Below are positions 39,004-48,504 of a DNA stretch of 64,000 bases, piece by piece (within the stretch, counting starts at the first letter, position 1; the number at the start of each line of letters is the position of its first letter). Both the position numbers and the translations under genes were made by a program. Source of the DNA: Opitutus sp. (GTDB taxonomy: Bacteria > Verrucomicrobiota > Verrucomicrobiia > Opitutales > Opitutaceae); contig JANPZY010000004.1 in assembly GCA_024707325.1 (NCBI GenBank), positions 124,001 to 188,000 on the forward strand. The letters run 5' to 3'. The notes under the pieces were generated by a model. It was not told the DNA's origin. It saw nothing but the letters and a program-made list of their open reading frames with translations, and made no database searches.

Positions 39004-41116
39004 GAGAGGGCTCCAATCTGACGGAGGAAGTTGGCGAGCATGGCGGTGACGTTGGCGCGGACGTGAATGAACTCGTCGATGCCCGCGGCGCGGAAGCTAT
39101 CGACCGTGGCGGTGTCGGCCGGCAGACCGGCGAGCACGAGCTTGATGCCGGGTTTGGCGGCTTTCGCTGCGGCGGTGAAGGCCGGAACGAGCGCCGGATA
39201 CGTGTCGTCGGTCGAGCAAAGGACCGCGATCGGCGCGCCGGATTCAGCGGCGGCTTTGGCGGCTTCCTCGGCGGTTTCGAACGACTGCTTGCCGATGGCC
39301 TCGAAGCCGGCGACGGCGAAGAAGCCGGCCGAGAAATCGGCGCGCGCCTTGTGCTGCAGCGCGGGGCCCATCTTCGCGAGGAAGACCTTGGGACGCGCGC
39401 CGGTCTTGGCGGCAAACGCGTCGGCGGCGCGGCGGAGCGTTTCGATCTCCTCGGAGGCGCGACGGAGCGTGACCGGTTTGATCGCGGCTTCGGCTTGGCT
39501 CGACGGCCGACCGATGCGTGTCAGCTGCGCGATCGTGGCGCCGTGTGCGGCAGCGGCGAGCGCGGCCGTGAAGCGTGTGTTCCAGCCGTTGTCGCTCGGC
39601 GGGAAGGCCGGGTGACGACGGGCGCGGACTTCGCGAGCGCGAGCGGCCTGGAGCGCGGCACCATCGCGGACGACCGGCGTGAGGGGCTTTTCCTTTAGAT
39701 TCGGGAAAAGGTTCGTGCCGACGAGACCGAGGCGACGCTTGGCGATCGCGTCGGATTTCTCGTTCGCCGATTTCTCCGCGAGTTCCTGCAGGTAGCCGGC
39801 GCGCACGGAGGCGATGAAACCGCCGCGGCCTTCGATCTCCTGGAAGAGCGTCCACGCTTTGCGCGCGAGTTCATCGGTAAGTTTTTCGACATACCACGAA
39901 CCGCCGGCGGGATCGGCCGTCTCGGTGAACGAGAATTCCTCGGCGAGCAGCGTGTGAACGTTGCGCGCGATGCGGCGCGAGAAGTCGTCGGTCGCGCCCT
40001 TCACTTCGTCGAACGGCGCGATGTGCAGGCTGTCGACGCTGCCGAGCACGGCGGAGAGCGCCTCGGTGGTGACGCGGAGCATGTTGACGTGCGGATCGAG
40101 CAGCGTCTTGTCCCAGCGCGTCGTCGAGGCGTGCACGAAGCACTTCGCCGCTGCCTCGGGTTTGGCGCCAAACGCGACCAGCACGCGCGTCCACAGCGAG
40201 CGAAACGCGCGGAACTTCGCGATCTCGGTGAAGAACTGCGGACCGATCGCAAACTCGAAGCGAATCCGCGAGGCGAGTTGCTCGGCGGTGAGCTCGCGGG
40301 AGCCGAGCGCGCGGAGATATTCGGCGGCCTGCGCGAGCGCGAAGGCGAGTTCCTGCACCGCGCTGGCGCCCGCATCGCCCCAGAGCGCGCTGTTGATGCG
40401 CACGGTGCGGAGATTGGGAGCGTTTTCAGCAGCCCACTTGGTCCAGCCGGCGAGCACATCGAGCGCGGTGTCGAGCGTGACCGGAAGCGAACCGGTTTCG
40501 ATCCAGGTCGTGAGCGGGTCGGCGGTGAGACTGCCGCGAAGCGATTTCAGCGCGACCTTGCGTGAGCGCGCCATCTCGAGGAACAGCGCCGCGAGCGGCA
40601 GCGGATCCGCACCGGCGCGCAGATGCACGGGCACCGCGGTGAGATCGACGTTCTTGAGCGCGCGATCGAGATCTTCGAGGTCGGCGAGGTTGACGCCGCC
40701 CTCGCCCACCGCGGCGATCGGCGCCTCATCGGGATCGAAACCATCGAGCGTCGCGCGGTCGGGCACGATCACGACGGAGTCTTGACCGGCGTTGAGATCC
40801 GCGAGCAGCGCGGAATTGAACGCCGCCGGCGTGTGCGCCGCGATGATCTGCGCGACTTGCCATGCAGATTTCTTATATCCGGTCGGCTTTGTGCCGCGCA
40901 TAAACGGAGCTTCTCCGGGCGCTGTTTCGAGGCCCGGCAGATCGCACGTGTCAGCCCGCGTATAGAGCGGCTGGAGGGCGATGCCCTCAAAAGTGCGCGT
41001 CACGAGTTTTTTCTCGAAGGGCACGCCTTTTAGCTCTGCCTCGACGGTCTTCTTCCACAGAGAAAAGAAGCCGCGAGCGCGTCATCCGGGGCCAGTGAGG
41101 AGGGGGAAGCAGTCAT
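39000..41116 (-). CDS. mutA: Methylmalonyl-CoA mutase, small subunit (single-base frameshift near the start)
   Basis: Structural partner of MutB, ~705 residues when corrected. TIM-barrel segments ([46 protein letters not shown]) are clear, while the C-terminal domain lacks the DxHxxG cobalamin ligand ([13 protein letters not shown] instead), as is normal for the small subunit. The simple frame begins at a GTG at 41024, but the upstream codons [12 protein letters not shown] clearly belong to the protein and have no start. The ATG at 41116 opens [17 protein letters not shown] in another frame; one base missing in the A run at 41063-41066 explains this. Divergent from the epimerase. Confidence 0.88.
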
Positions 41117-41289
41117 GGAAAAAAATGAGCGATCGAACGTCCATGACTCTAGCTTTTGGGCGGTTTTGCTGCTCCGCAGATTTTGCCAAGGGATGCTTAT
41201 AAATGGCCAAACGATGCGAAGAACCGCAGCGCCATCTCGGGCATAGTCAGGGGCGTAATCCCCGCCAAGGTGCGGAAACTTTCACGCCC

Positions 41290-41697
41290 ATGATCACGAA
41301 AATCGACCACCTCGGAATCGCCGTTCGGTCCCTCGACGAGACGATCCCCTACTACGAGAAGACGCTCGGTCTGAAGTGCGAGCACCGCGAAGAAGTGCCC
41401 GCGCAGAAAGTGCGCACAGCGTTTTTCACCGTGGGCGAAGTCCACCTGGAGCTGCTCGAGCCGACCTCGCCCGACAGTCCCGTCGCCAAGTTCCTGGAGA
41501 AAAATGGCGAGGGCGTGCACCACGTCGCTTTCGGCACGACCGACATCGTCGGCCAGCTCAAGCAGGCCGCGGACAGCGGCTGCAAATTGATTCACGAAAT
41601 CCCCTTCGAGGGCGCCGCGGGCAAACTCGTCGCGTTTCTCCATCCGAAGTCCACGCACGGCGTGCTGACGGAATTCTGCGCTCCCAAAACCAACTGA
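41290..41697 (+). CDS. mce: Methylmalonyl-CoA epimerase
   Basis: A 135-residue glyoxalase-fold enzyme converting (R)- and (S)-methylmalonyl-CoA. KIDHLGIAVRSLDETIPYYEKTLG gives the first metal His, GEVHLELLEPTSPDSPVAKFL the Glu region, and GEGVHHVAFGTTDI the second His. The ATG at 41290 matches family length; the frame is open upstream to 41203 but that part is not family-like. It starts the plus-strand decarboxylase series and is divergent from the mutase genes, across a 173-bp region where I found no recognisable riboswitch. Confidence 0.92.
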   Translation: MITKIDHLGIAVRSLDETIPYYEKTLGLKCEHREEVPAQKVRTAFFTVGEVHLELLEPTSPDSPVAKFLEKNGEGVHHVAFGTTDIVGQLKQAADSGCKLIHEIPFEGAAGKLVAFLHPKSTHGVLTEFCAPKTN

Positions 41698-41718
41698 GTT
41701 CATCCCCAGCCTACCACC

Positions 41719-43271
41719 ATGGCTATCGCACCCCAACTGCTCAAAGAGCTCGAAGAAAAGCGCAAGGTCGCCTACGCGGCCGGCGGCGCCGAAAAACTGG
41801 CCGAACGCAAAAAGAAGGGTCTCCTGTCCGCTCGCGAGCGGCTCGAGGCGCTCTTCCAGCCCGGCACGTTCATGGAGTTCGGTCTCCACGCGCAACACGC
41901 GTGCGAGGACTTCGGCCTCGCGGGAAAATCCTTCCCCGGTGACGGCGTGATCACGGGCGTCGGCTACGTCGACGGCCGCCCGGTCGCGGCGTTCAGCCAG
42001 GACTTCACGGTCGGCGGCGGCGCACTCGGTCGCATTCACGCCAAGAAGATCAGCGACCTGCTCGACTACGCGATGCAGGCCGGCATGCCCGTCATCGGCA
42101 TCAACGACTCCGGCGGCGCGCGCATTCAGGAAGGCGACGAATCGCTCTCGGGTTACGGCCAGGTCTTCTACCGCAACGTGCTCGCCTCGGGGGTTGTCCC
42201 GCAGGTCTCGGTCATCGCCGGCCCCTGCGCCGGTGGCGCGGCCTATTCGCCCGCGTTGACCGACTTCCTCATCATGACGCGGAAGAACGCGCAGATGTTC
42301 ATCTGCGGTCCCGAGGTCATCAAGGCGTCCACCGGTCAGAGCGCTTCGCTCGATCAATTCGCCACGGCCGATGCGCATGCGTCGGTGAGCGGCAACGTGC
42401 ACTTCATCGCCGAGGACGAACAGCACGCGCTCGAGATCGCGCGGAAGCTTTTCTCCTTCCTACCGTCGAACAACATCATGGATCCGCCGCACCGGCCGAC
42501 GCCCACGCTGACGTTGGACAGCGATCCTGGCATGAACGAACTCGTGCCCGCCGACTCGAAGACTCCGTTCGACGTGCTTGGCGTGATCAACCGCCTCGTC
42601 GACGACGGCGACTTCCTCGAAGTCCACAAGGATTTCGCGAAGAACATCGTGGTCGGCTTCGGTCGCATCCAGGGCCTCGTGGTCGGCGTGATCGCCAATC
42701 AGCCCTCGGTGAAGGCCGGCACGCTCGACATCGACTCGTCCGACAAGGGCGCGCGTTTCATCCGCTTCTGCAATGTCTTCAACATTCCGCTCGTGACGCT
42801 GGTCGACATCCCCGGCTTCATGCCCGGTCTCGCGCAGGAGCGCGGCGGCATCATTCGCCACGGTGCGAAGATGCTCTTCGCCTACGCCTCCGCCACGGTG
42901 CCAAAGATCACCGTGATCATGCGCAAAGCCTACGGCGGCGCCTACCTCGCGATGTGCAGTGCCGACATGGGCGCCGACATCGTGCTCGCCTGGCCCACCG
43001 CCGAGATCGCGGTGATGGGCGCCGAGGGCGCGGTGAAGGTTCTCTTCAAAAGGAGATCGCTGCCGCCGCCGATCCGAAGGCGCGCGAAAAGGAACTCACC
43101 GAGGAATATCGTCAGAAGTTCTGCTCGCCCTACGAAGCTGCCGGCAAAGCGATGATCACCGACGTGATCGAGCCCGCCCAGACGCGCGGCATGGTCGCCA
43201 TGGCGCTCCGCAACACGCTCTCGAAGCGTGAAGCGCGTCCGCCGAAGAAGCACGGCAACATCCCGCTATGA
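41719..43271 (+). CDS. mmdA: Methylmalonyl-CoA carboxyltransferase/decarboxylase alpha subunit (12S/MmdA type, single-base frameshift)
   Basis: A ~517-residue biotin-dependent carboxyltransferase. Family blocks: GLLSARERLEALFQPGTFMEF, GINDSGGARIQEG (acyl-CoA oxyanion site), GPCAGGAAYSPALTDF, LVDIPGFMPGLAQE (biotin side) and RKAYGGAYLAMCSADMGAD. The frame breaks in an A run at 43048-43051: VKVLFK should continue KEIAAAADPKAREKELTEEY, requiring one more A. No biotin carboxylase gene is nearby, so decarboxylation or transcarboxylation is more likely than propionyl-CoA carboxylation. The stop overlaps the gamma subunit start (ATGA). Confidence 0.88.
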
Positions 43272-43672
43272 GCAGCGCACTCCCGCTTCTTCTCGCGGAT
43301 GCGCCGGCACCGATGTTCGGCAACGCCTGGCTCGCGCTGGGCGCTGCCCTCCTCGGGGTCGCCGTGCTCATGGTCGCGGTCATCTTCGTCGGCCGTTGGC
43401 TCGCTGCAACTCACCCCGATCCTGTCGTGGTTGAGACAGTCGCCCCCGCGGGCGCGTTGCCGACGACCGCCGCGCCGATGGCTTCGTCAAATTCCGAGCT
43501 GGCCGCGGTGATCTCGTCGTCCGTCGTTGTCGCACTCGGCGAACGTGCGAAAATCGTCGCCGTGAAACCGATCACGCCCGCGAAGCCTCCCGCGCCGTCC
43601 GTCGAGATGCTGATGCAGCAATGGTCCATCGAGGGCCGCCGCCAGATCTATTCTTCCCACCAAGTCCGCTGA
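43268..43672 (+). CDS. Sodium-pump decarboxylase gamma subunit (OadG family), copy 1
   Basis: A 134-residue protein with one transmembrane helix (LGAALLGVAVLMVAVIFVGRW, ~24-45), a Pro/Ala/Thr-rich linker and a C-terminal segment ending WSIEGRRQIYSSHQVR. OadG/MmdD proteins anchor the carboxyltransferase to the beta pump subunit. It is translationally coupled to mmdA. A second, diverged copy with the same WxxEGRRxIxxSHxxR ending lies at 45926. This shared C-terminal motif is probably the docking site. Confidence 0.82.
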   Translation: MSSALPLLLADAPAPMFGNAWLALGAALLGVAVLMVAVIFVGRWLAATHPDPVVVETVAPAGALPTTAAPMASSNSELAAVISSSVVVALGERAKIVAVKPITPAKPPAPSVEMLMQQWSIEGRRQIYSSHQVR

Positions 43673-43699
43673 TTCCACCCCACTATCCATCTACACGTC

Positions 43700-44095
43700 A
43701 TGAAAAAACTCCGCGTTACCGTTGAGGGCAAAGCCTACGAAGTCCTCGTCGAGATTCTCGACGAAGGTGCGTCCACCCCCATCGCCGCCCCGACGGCTCC
43801 CGTGCGCAGCGTCGCGGCCGCAGCTCCTGCTGCCGCCCCCGCTCCCGCTCCGGCTCCGACTGCACCAGCTGCCACCGGTGGCCCGGGCGAAGTGCGCAGT
43901 CCTCTCTCCGGCAAACTCGTCTCGATCGACGTGAAGGTCGGCGATCAGGTCAACGAGGGCGCGCAGGTCGCGACCGTCGAGGCCATGAAGATGAACACCT
44001 ACATCTTCGCGCCCAAAGCCGGCCGCGTTGAAGCGGTCTTCGGCAACCCCGGTGACGGCATCGAAGAAGGCCACGTGCTGATGCGCATCGTCTGA
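43700..44095 (+). CDS. Biotin carboxyl carrier protein (1.3S/MmdC type)
   Basis: A 131-residue biotin carrier. MKKLRVTVEGKAYEVLVEIL starts the protein; a Pro/Ala linker (~30-60) leads to the lipoyl-type biotinyl domain SPLSGKLVSIDVKVGDQVNE, and the biotinylated Lys is in VEAMKMNTYIFAPKAG. It carries the carboxyl group between carboxyltransferase and the membrane pump. It is the only biotinyl domain I can see in the locus, so it probably serves both carboxyltransferases. The ligase that loads it is encoded at 47709. Confidence 0.93.
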   Translation: MKKLRVTVEGKAYEVLVEILDEGASTPIAAPTAPVRSVAAAAPAAAPAPAPAPTAPAATGGPGEVRSPLSGKLVSIDVKVGDQVNEGAQVATVEAMKMNTYIFAPKAGRVEAVFGNPGDGIEEGHVLMRIV

Positions 44096-44103
44096 GCGAT
44101 GCC

Positions 44104-44226
44104 ATGAAAACCGCCATCATCACCGCCCTCACCTCCTTCGGTTTGGCCGTCGTGATTTCGATGGGTGTCGCGGCCCTGATCAAGGGCCTCTTCACCGTCG
44201 TTCGCCGACTGAACAAAGGAAAATAG
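44104..44226 (+). CDS. Tiny membrane protein in the decarboxylase operon
   Basis: A 40-residue protein with one transmembrane helix (about residues 5-30, containing FGLAVVISMGVAALI) and a basic tail RRLNKGK. It begins 8 bases after the biotin carrier stop and lies before the beta subunit. Some methylmalonyl-CoA decarboxylases contain a ~55-residue epsilon subunit that stabilises the complex, and this could be an analogue. The assignment rests on size, topology and position, not on sequence similarity I can verify. Confidence 0.6.
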   Translation: MKTAIITALTSFGLAVVISMGVAALIKGLFTVVRRLNKGK

Positions 44227-44265
44227 TCCGCGCCCGTTCGCGCCGCGGATTCCCCGATCGCTTCA

Positions 44266-45525
44266 ATGCACTTTTCGGACTTGTTGAACATCTTTCAGGG
44301 CATCACCTCGCTCCTCGAGTCGAGCTGGTCGATCATGCTCGCCCGCATCTTTCTGATGCTGCTGGGCATGCTCCTCGTCTATCTCGGCAAGAAAGGCACG
44401 CTGGAGCCGTTGCTGATGATCCCGATGGGACTCGGCATGTCCGCCGTGAACGCGGGTGTGTTGTTCCTGGATCCCACCACGGCCGCCGCCGTCAACGAGG
44501 CGCCCGTGGCCGCCGATGCGGCGACGCACGGCACGTTGTTCATGGCGCCGATGGTGCAGAACACGGACAATCTGATGTATATCCTGCAGATCGATTTTCT
44601 GCAGCCGATCTACACGTTCGCTTTCAGCAACGGTCTGATCGCGTGCTTCGTGTTCATGGGCATCGGTGTGCTGCTCGATGTCGGTTTTGTGCTCGCCCGA
44701 CCGTTCCTCAGCATGTTCCTCGCGCTGTGCGCCGAGCTCGGCACGGTGGCAACCTTCCCGATCGCGGTCGCGATGGGCTTCGATTATCGCGAGGCCGCGT
44801 CGATCGCGATGGTCGGTTGCGCCGATGGTCCGATGGTGTTGTTCACCTCGCTCACGCTCGCGAAGCACATGTTCGTGCCGATCACGGTCGTCGCGTATCT
44901 CTACCTCGGACTCACCTACGGCGGTTATCCGTATCTGATCCGCCTCCTGATTCCCGCCAAGCTGCGCGCGATCAAGATGCCGGCGAAGAAGTCGCTCAAG
45001 GTCACGGCCGACGAGAAACTCACGTTCGCGGTCGTCGCCTGCACGGTGCTGTGCCTGCTGTTTCCCTCGGCGGCGCCGCTTTTCCTCTCGCTCTTCGTCG
45101 GCGTGGCGGTGCGTGAGGCAGGCCTGAGTTACTTCGTGTCGGTGATCGATGGTCCGTTGCTCTACGGCGCGACAATGTTCCTCGGCCTGTTGCTCGGCGT
45201 GCTGTGCGAAGCGTCGGTGATTCTCGATCCGAAGGTGCTCGTGCTGCTCGTCCTCGGCATTCTCGCGCTGCTGCTGTCGGGCATCGGCGGCATCATCGGC
45301 GGTTACCTCGCCTACTTCTTCAGCGGACGAAAAATCAATCCCGTGATCGGCATCGCCGGCGTGAGCTGCGTGCCGTCCACCGCGAAGGTCGCGCAGAAGG
45401 AAGTCTCCAAAGTCCGTCCGGATTCGATCATCCTCCCCGAAGCGCTGGGCGCGAACATCAGCGGCGTGATCACCAGCGCGATCCTCACCGGCATCTACGT
45501 GACGCTTATCCCGCTGCTGAAATGA
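44266..45525 (+). CDS. Sodium-ion translocating decarboxylase beta subunit (OadB/MmdB), copy 1
   Basis: A 419-residue polytopic membrane protein that decarboxylates carboxybiotin and exports Na+. Typical blocks: LLMIPMGLGMSAVN, FLQPIYTFAFSNGLIACFVFMGIG, LDVGFVLARPFLSMFLALCAELGT with the essential Asp, the VGCADGPMVLFTS motif, and NPVIGIAGVSCVPSTAKVAQK near the C-terminus. About ten hydrophobic segments. Its stop overlaps the next small gene (ATGA, 45522-45525). Confidence 0.93.
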   Translation: MHFSDLLNIFQGITSLLESSWSIMLARIFLMLLGMLLVYLGKKGTLEPLLMIPMGLGMSAVNAGVLFLDPTTAAAVNEAPVAADAATHGTLFMAPMVQNTDNLMYILQIDFLQPIYTFAFSNGLIACFVFMGIGVLLDVGFVLARPFLSMFLALCAELGTVATFPIAVAMGFDYREAASIAMVGCADGPMVLFTSLTLAKHMFVPITVVAYLYLGLTYGGYPYLIRLLIPAKLRAIKMPAKKSLKVTADEKLTFAVVACTVLCLLFPSAAPLFLSLFVGVAVREAGLSYFVSVIDGPLLYGATMFLGLLLGVLCEASVILDPKVLVLLVLGILALLLSGIGGIIGGYLAYFFSGRKINPVIGIAGVSCVPSTAKVAQKEVSKVRPDSIILPEALGANISGVITSAILTGIYVTLIPLLK

Positions 45526-45746
45526 AGAACGTCGCCGCCAACCTCCGGTATTGGGCCTCGGGATTCGCGATCGCGGGTCTTGGCGTGATCGCGGCCCGCT
45601 GGATTGCGCCTGGTTTCGAAGGCACGGCGCGGCTCGCATGGACCATCGGCGGAGAGCTTTTCGCGCTGACCGGTCTCCTGATCATCGCGATCGGTGTTCG
45701 CCGTCGCGTGGCGGCGGCGTCAGCCGCAAGCAACGACGCCACCTGA
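45522..45746 (+). CDS. Small two-helix membrane protein coupled to the beta subunit
   Basis: A 74-residue protein starting within the stop of the OadB copy 1 gene. Two hydrophobic segments (FAIAGLGVIAARWI and FALTGLLIIAIGV) predict a helical hairpin; the tail is basic and then Ala/Ser-rich. I do not recognise a family. Its position suggests an accessory subunit of the pump. The ~180 bases that follow hold no supported gene before the second gamma subunit. Confidence 0.6.
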   Translation: MKNVAANLRYWASGFAIAGLGVIAARWIAPGFEGTARLAWTIGGELFALTGLLIIAIGVRRRVAAASAASNDAT

Positions 45747-45925
45747 ATCGCCCGCCGCCATGCACATCGCCGCTTTCATCATCAAACACAACGGAGCCCG
45801 GTGGAGTCTCGCCCCGCGGCTGCTGTTTTCCTCGCCAGAAGTTGCCCCGCCGCGCGGCTGACGCCGATGCGGACCCCACGATTTTTCACCTCACCCCAAC
45901 GAAAAACCCAGAACCCGTTCCCACC

Positions 45926-46357
45926 ATGTCCACCGCCGCGTTTCCATTACCGCTGTTCGCATTGGCTGAATTTCCATCCGTGGGTGAGTCGTTAAGGTTT
46001 CAGCTCGTCGGGCTGGCCGTGGTCTTCATCGTGCTGGGTGCGATCTGGGGCATGATGGAAATGGTCGGCGCGTTCTTCAAACGTCGCCAAGCCGCAATCG
46101 ACGCCGCGAAGAAGAAAACGCAGGCGACCCCGGCTCCCGCCGCTCCCGTCGTGACATCCGCCGCACCGGCACCCGTTGCGGCCGCGGCCCCAAGCGATGG
46201 TCCGAGCCCCGAAATCACCGCGGTCATCGCGGCTGCCGTGCACCTGGTGTGCGGAGCGCGTCACCGCATCCACGCGATCGCTCCCGTTGCGACGGAAAAC
46301 CTCGATTGGGCGCGCGAAGGTCGCCGCCACATTTTCCTTTCTCACAAAACCCGCTGA
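45926..46357 (+). CDS. Sodium-pump decarboxylase gamma subunit (OadG family), copy 2
   Basis: A 143-residue protein: one transmembrane helix (FQLVGLAVVFIVLGAIWGMMEMV, ~25-47), an Ala/Pro-rich linker, a conserved PEITAVIAAAVHLVCG helix and the C-terminal WAREGRRHIFLSHKTR motif shared with copy 1. The copies differ enough to be an old duplication. It precedes the second beta subunit by 12 bases, so each beta subunit has its own gamma partner. Confidence 0.82.
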   Translation: MSTAAFPLPLFALAEFPSVGESLRFQLVGLAVVFIVLGAIWGMMEMVGAFFKRRQAAIDAAKKKTQATPAPAAPVVTSAAPAPVAAAAPSDGPSPEITAVIAAAVHLVCGARHRIHAIAPVATENLDWAREGRRHIFLSHKTR

Positions 46358-46369
46358 CCCCTACCCGCC

Positions 46370-47617
46370 ATGATCCAAGGTTTAATGGATTTCTTTTCCA
46401 CCACGGGCTTCCAGTTCATCACCTGGCAGATGGTGGTGATGTGGGTCGTCGCCGCCGTGCTGCTCTATCTGGCGGTGGCCAAGGGCTTCGAGCCTCTCCT
46501 GCTCGTGCCGATCGCGTTTGGCGCGCTCGTTGCGAATCTGCCCACGCGCGGCGTGATCACTTCCGAAGTTTTGCCGAACGGCACGGTCGAGAGCGCGATC
46601 TTCAAAGTCGAAGGTCAGATCGTCGCTTCGGAAACACCCGAAACCGCGACGTCGCCGCACGGCCCGCGTCAGACGATGCGCGTCGAACGCGTCGAGGGCG
46701 GGCTCTACGATTTCATTTCGCAAGGTGTGAAACTGGAGCTGTTCCCGCCGCTGATCTTCCTCGGCGTCGGTGCGCTCACCGACTTCGGGCCACTCATCGC
46801 GATGCCACGAACGCTGCTGCTCGGCGCCGCGGCCCAGCTCGGATTGTTCATCACTTTCATGGGCGCGAATCTCATGGGCTTCACCGCCAAGCAGAGCGCG
46901 AGCATCGGCATCATCGGTGGCGCGGACGGTCCGACCGCAATCTTCCTCGCCAACAAACTTTCCCCTGAGCTGCTCGGCGCGATTGCCGTCGCCGCCTACA
47001 GCTACATGTCGCTCGTGCCGTTGATCCAGCCGCCGATCATGCGCCTGCTCACGACGAAGAAGGAGCGCGTGATTCGCATGCAGTCGCTGCGTCAGGTTTC
47101 GAAGTTGGAGAAACTCATCTTCGGCGTCCTCGTCATGATGATCTGTATCCTGCTCGTGCCGGACGCGTCGGCGCTGATCGCTATGCTCATGCTCGGCAAC
47201 TTCCTCCGCGAGTGCGGCGTCACCGAGCGTCTCGTGAAATCCGCGCAGAACGAGATCATCAACGTCCTCACGATCTTCCTCGGCACGACCGTCGGTCTGA
47301 CGATGCGCGCTGAGAGCTTCCTCGCCGGCGGCACGTTGAAGATCATCGTGCTCGGCGTCGTCGCCTTCGCGTGCTCCACCGCGGGCGGCATTCTCGCCGC
47401 GAAGCTCATGAACGTTTTCTCGAAGAATCCGGTGAATCCGTTGATCGGTTCCGCCGGCGTCTCGGCCGTGCCGATGGCCGCGCGTGTCTCGCACAACGAG
47501 GGACAGAAATACGATCGCAGCAATTACCTGTTGATGCACGCCATGGGACCCAATGTCGCGGGCGTCATCGGCACCGCGGTCGCTGCGGGGTATTTCCTCT
47601 CCGCGTTCAGCAACTGA
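46370..47617 (+). CDS. Sodium-ion translocating decarboxylase beta subunit (OadB family), copy 2
   Basis: A 415-residue paralogue of the 44266 product. It keeps the key blocks LLLVPIAFGALVANLP, GVGALTDFGPLIAMPRTLL with Asp, IIGGADGPTAIFLANKL and NPLIGSAGVSAVPMAARVSHNEGQK. A hydrophilic insertion of ~45 residues follows the second helix (around residues 60-110), absent from copy 1. Two beta subunits with separate gammas suggest two pumps, possibly one for methylmalonyl-CoA and one for oxaloacetate; which is which is not evident from sequence. Confidence 0.93.
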   Translation: MIQGLMDFFSTTGFQFITWQMVVMWVVAAVLLYLAVAKGFEPLLLVPIAFGALVANLPTRGVITSEVLPNGTVESAIFKVEGQIVASETPETATSPHGPRQTMRVERVEGGLYDFISQGVKLELFPPLIFLGVGALTDFGPLIAMPRTLLLGAAAQLGLFITFMGANLMGFTAKQSASIGIIGGADGPTAIFLANKLSPELLGAIAVAAYSYMSLVPLIQPPIMRLLTTKKERVIRMQSLRQVSKLEKLIFGVLVMMICILLVPDASALIAMLMLGNFLRECGVTERLVKSAQNEIINVLTIFLGTTVGLTMRAESFLAGGTLKIIVLGVVAFACSTAGGILAAKLMNVFSKNPVNPLIGSAGVSAVPMAARVSHNEGQKYDRSNYLLMHAMGPNVAGVIGTAVAAGYFLSAFSN

Positions 47618-47708
47618 TCCGCGAAGAAATCAGCCGCGCGCCGCAGTCGCCCAGTCTTTGCCAAAGCATGCGCAGCCCGATCGTGTGAACCATGGTAACC
47701 TCCGAACC

Positions 47709-48482
47709 ATGATGCCACTCGTCGAATCCTTCACTGAGGAAACGACCTCGTATGTGAACGAGGGCTGGACGATTCGCGTCGCAGACGAACTTCGCTCCAC
47801 CAACTCCATCGCGGGCCGCCTTCCGCCCTGGACCGCGGTCCGCGCGCGGGTGCAAACCGACGGCCGCGGCCGCACCGGACGCTACTGGGTTTCCGACGAA
47901 GGCGGCTTGTGGCTCTCGGCGGTCGTCCCCTGCCCCGGCGAGCGCGCGAAGTGGTCCATCCTTCCGCTCGCCGCAGGTTGGGCGTTCATCACGGCGCTCG
48001 AGAAATTGGGAGTGAAGAATCTCCGTCTCCGCTGGCCCAACGACATCATGGTTGGACGCCGTAAACTCGCGGGGCTCCTCGTGGAGCGCTACACGGAGCA
48101 AACCGCGGTCGTCGGCATCGGGGTCAACGTCTTCAATCATCCCGAGCGCGGCGAACCCGAACTCAGTGGCGCGACTGCGCGTCTCGCCGATCTGCTCGAA
48201 GGCAACTACACGCTCGATGACATCACGCAGGTGTTGCTGCATTCGCTCCGCGCCGCGCACGCGACGTTGCTCGAAAAGGGCTTCGCCGTGATCGCCGACG
48301 AACTCAACCACCGCTGGGGCAAACCGCGCTTGGTGTGCGTCACGCTCACCGGCCGCGACGAGACATTTTCCGGGCAATTTCACGGCATCGATTCACACGG
48401 ACGTCTCCAACTCGCGACGCCGCGCGAAGGTTTCCAACTCTACGATCCCACGCAAATCGAGCTCCTGCGCGAACTCGAATAA
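47709..48482 (+). CDS. birA: Biotin--[carboxylase/carrier] protein ligase
   Basis: A 257-residue ligase that adenylates biotin and attaches it to carrier Lys. RVADELRSTNSIAGR begins the catalytic domain, QTDGRGRTGRYWVS is the biotinyl-AMP loop (GRGRxGR), LRWPNDIMVGRRKLAGLLVE holds the catalytic Lys region, and VGIGVNVFN follows. There is no N-terminal DNA-binding domain, so it is a group I ligase without repressor function. Its place inside the decarboxylase locus fits dedicated loading of the 43700 carrier. Confidence 0.93.
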   Translation: MMPLVESFTEETTSYVNEGWTIRVADELRSTNSIAGRLPPWTAVRARVQTDGRGRTGRYWVSDEGGLWLSAVVPCPGERAKWSILPLAAGWAFITALEKLGVKNLRLRWPNDIMVGRRKLAGLLVERYTEQTAVVGIGVNVFNHPERGEPELSGATARLADLLEGNYTLDDITQVLLHSLRAAHATLLEKGFAVIADELNHRWGKPRLVCVTLTGRDETFSGQFHGIDSHGRLQLATPREGFQLYDPTQIELLRELE

Positions 48483-48504
48483 CCCAACCCCATCTCTCTC
48501 GCCC

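Noticed and set aside
41117-41289. Cobalamin riboswitch between the mutase and epimerase genes
   Set aside because: A CACTGG string nearby hinted at a B12 box, but it falls in the repaired mutA coding sequence and the rest of the consensus is absent.
41719-43271. Propionyl-CoA carboxylase beta subunit as the primary call
   Set aside because: No biotin carboxylase subunit is in the locus, while OadB/OadG pump subunits surround it, favouring decarboxylase or transcarboxylase use.
45760-45861. 33-residue frame between the beta subunit and second gamma subunit
   Set aside because: No hydrophobic segment, no ribosome-binding site and no family-like sequence.
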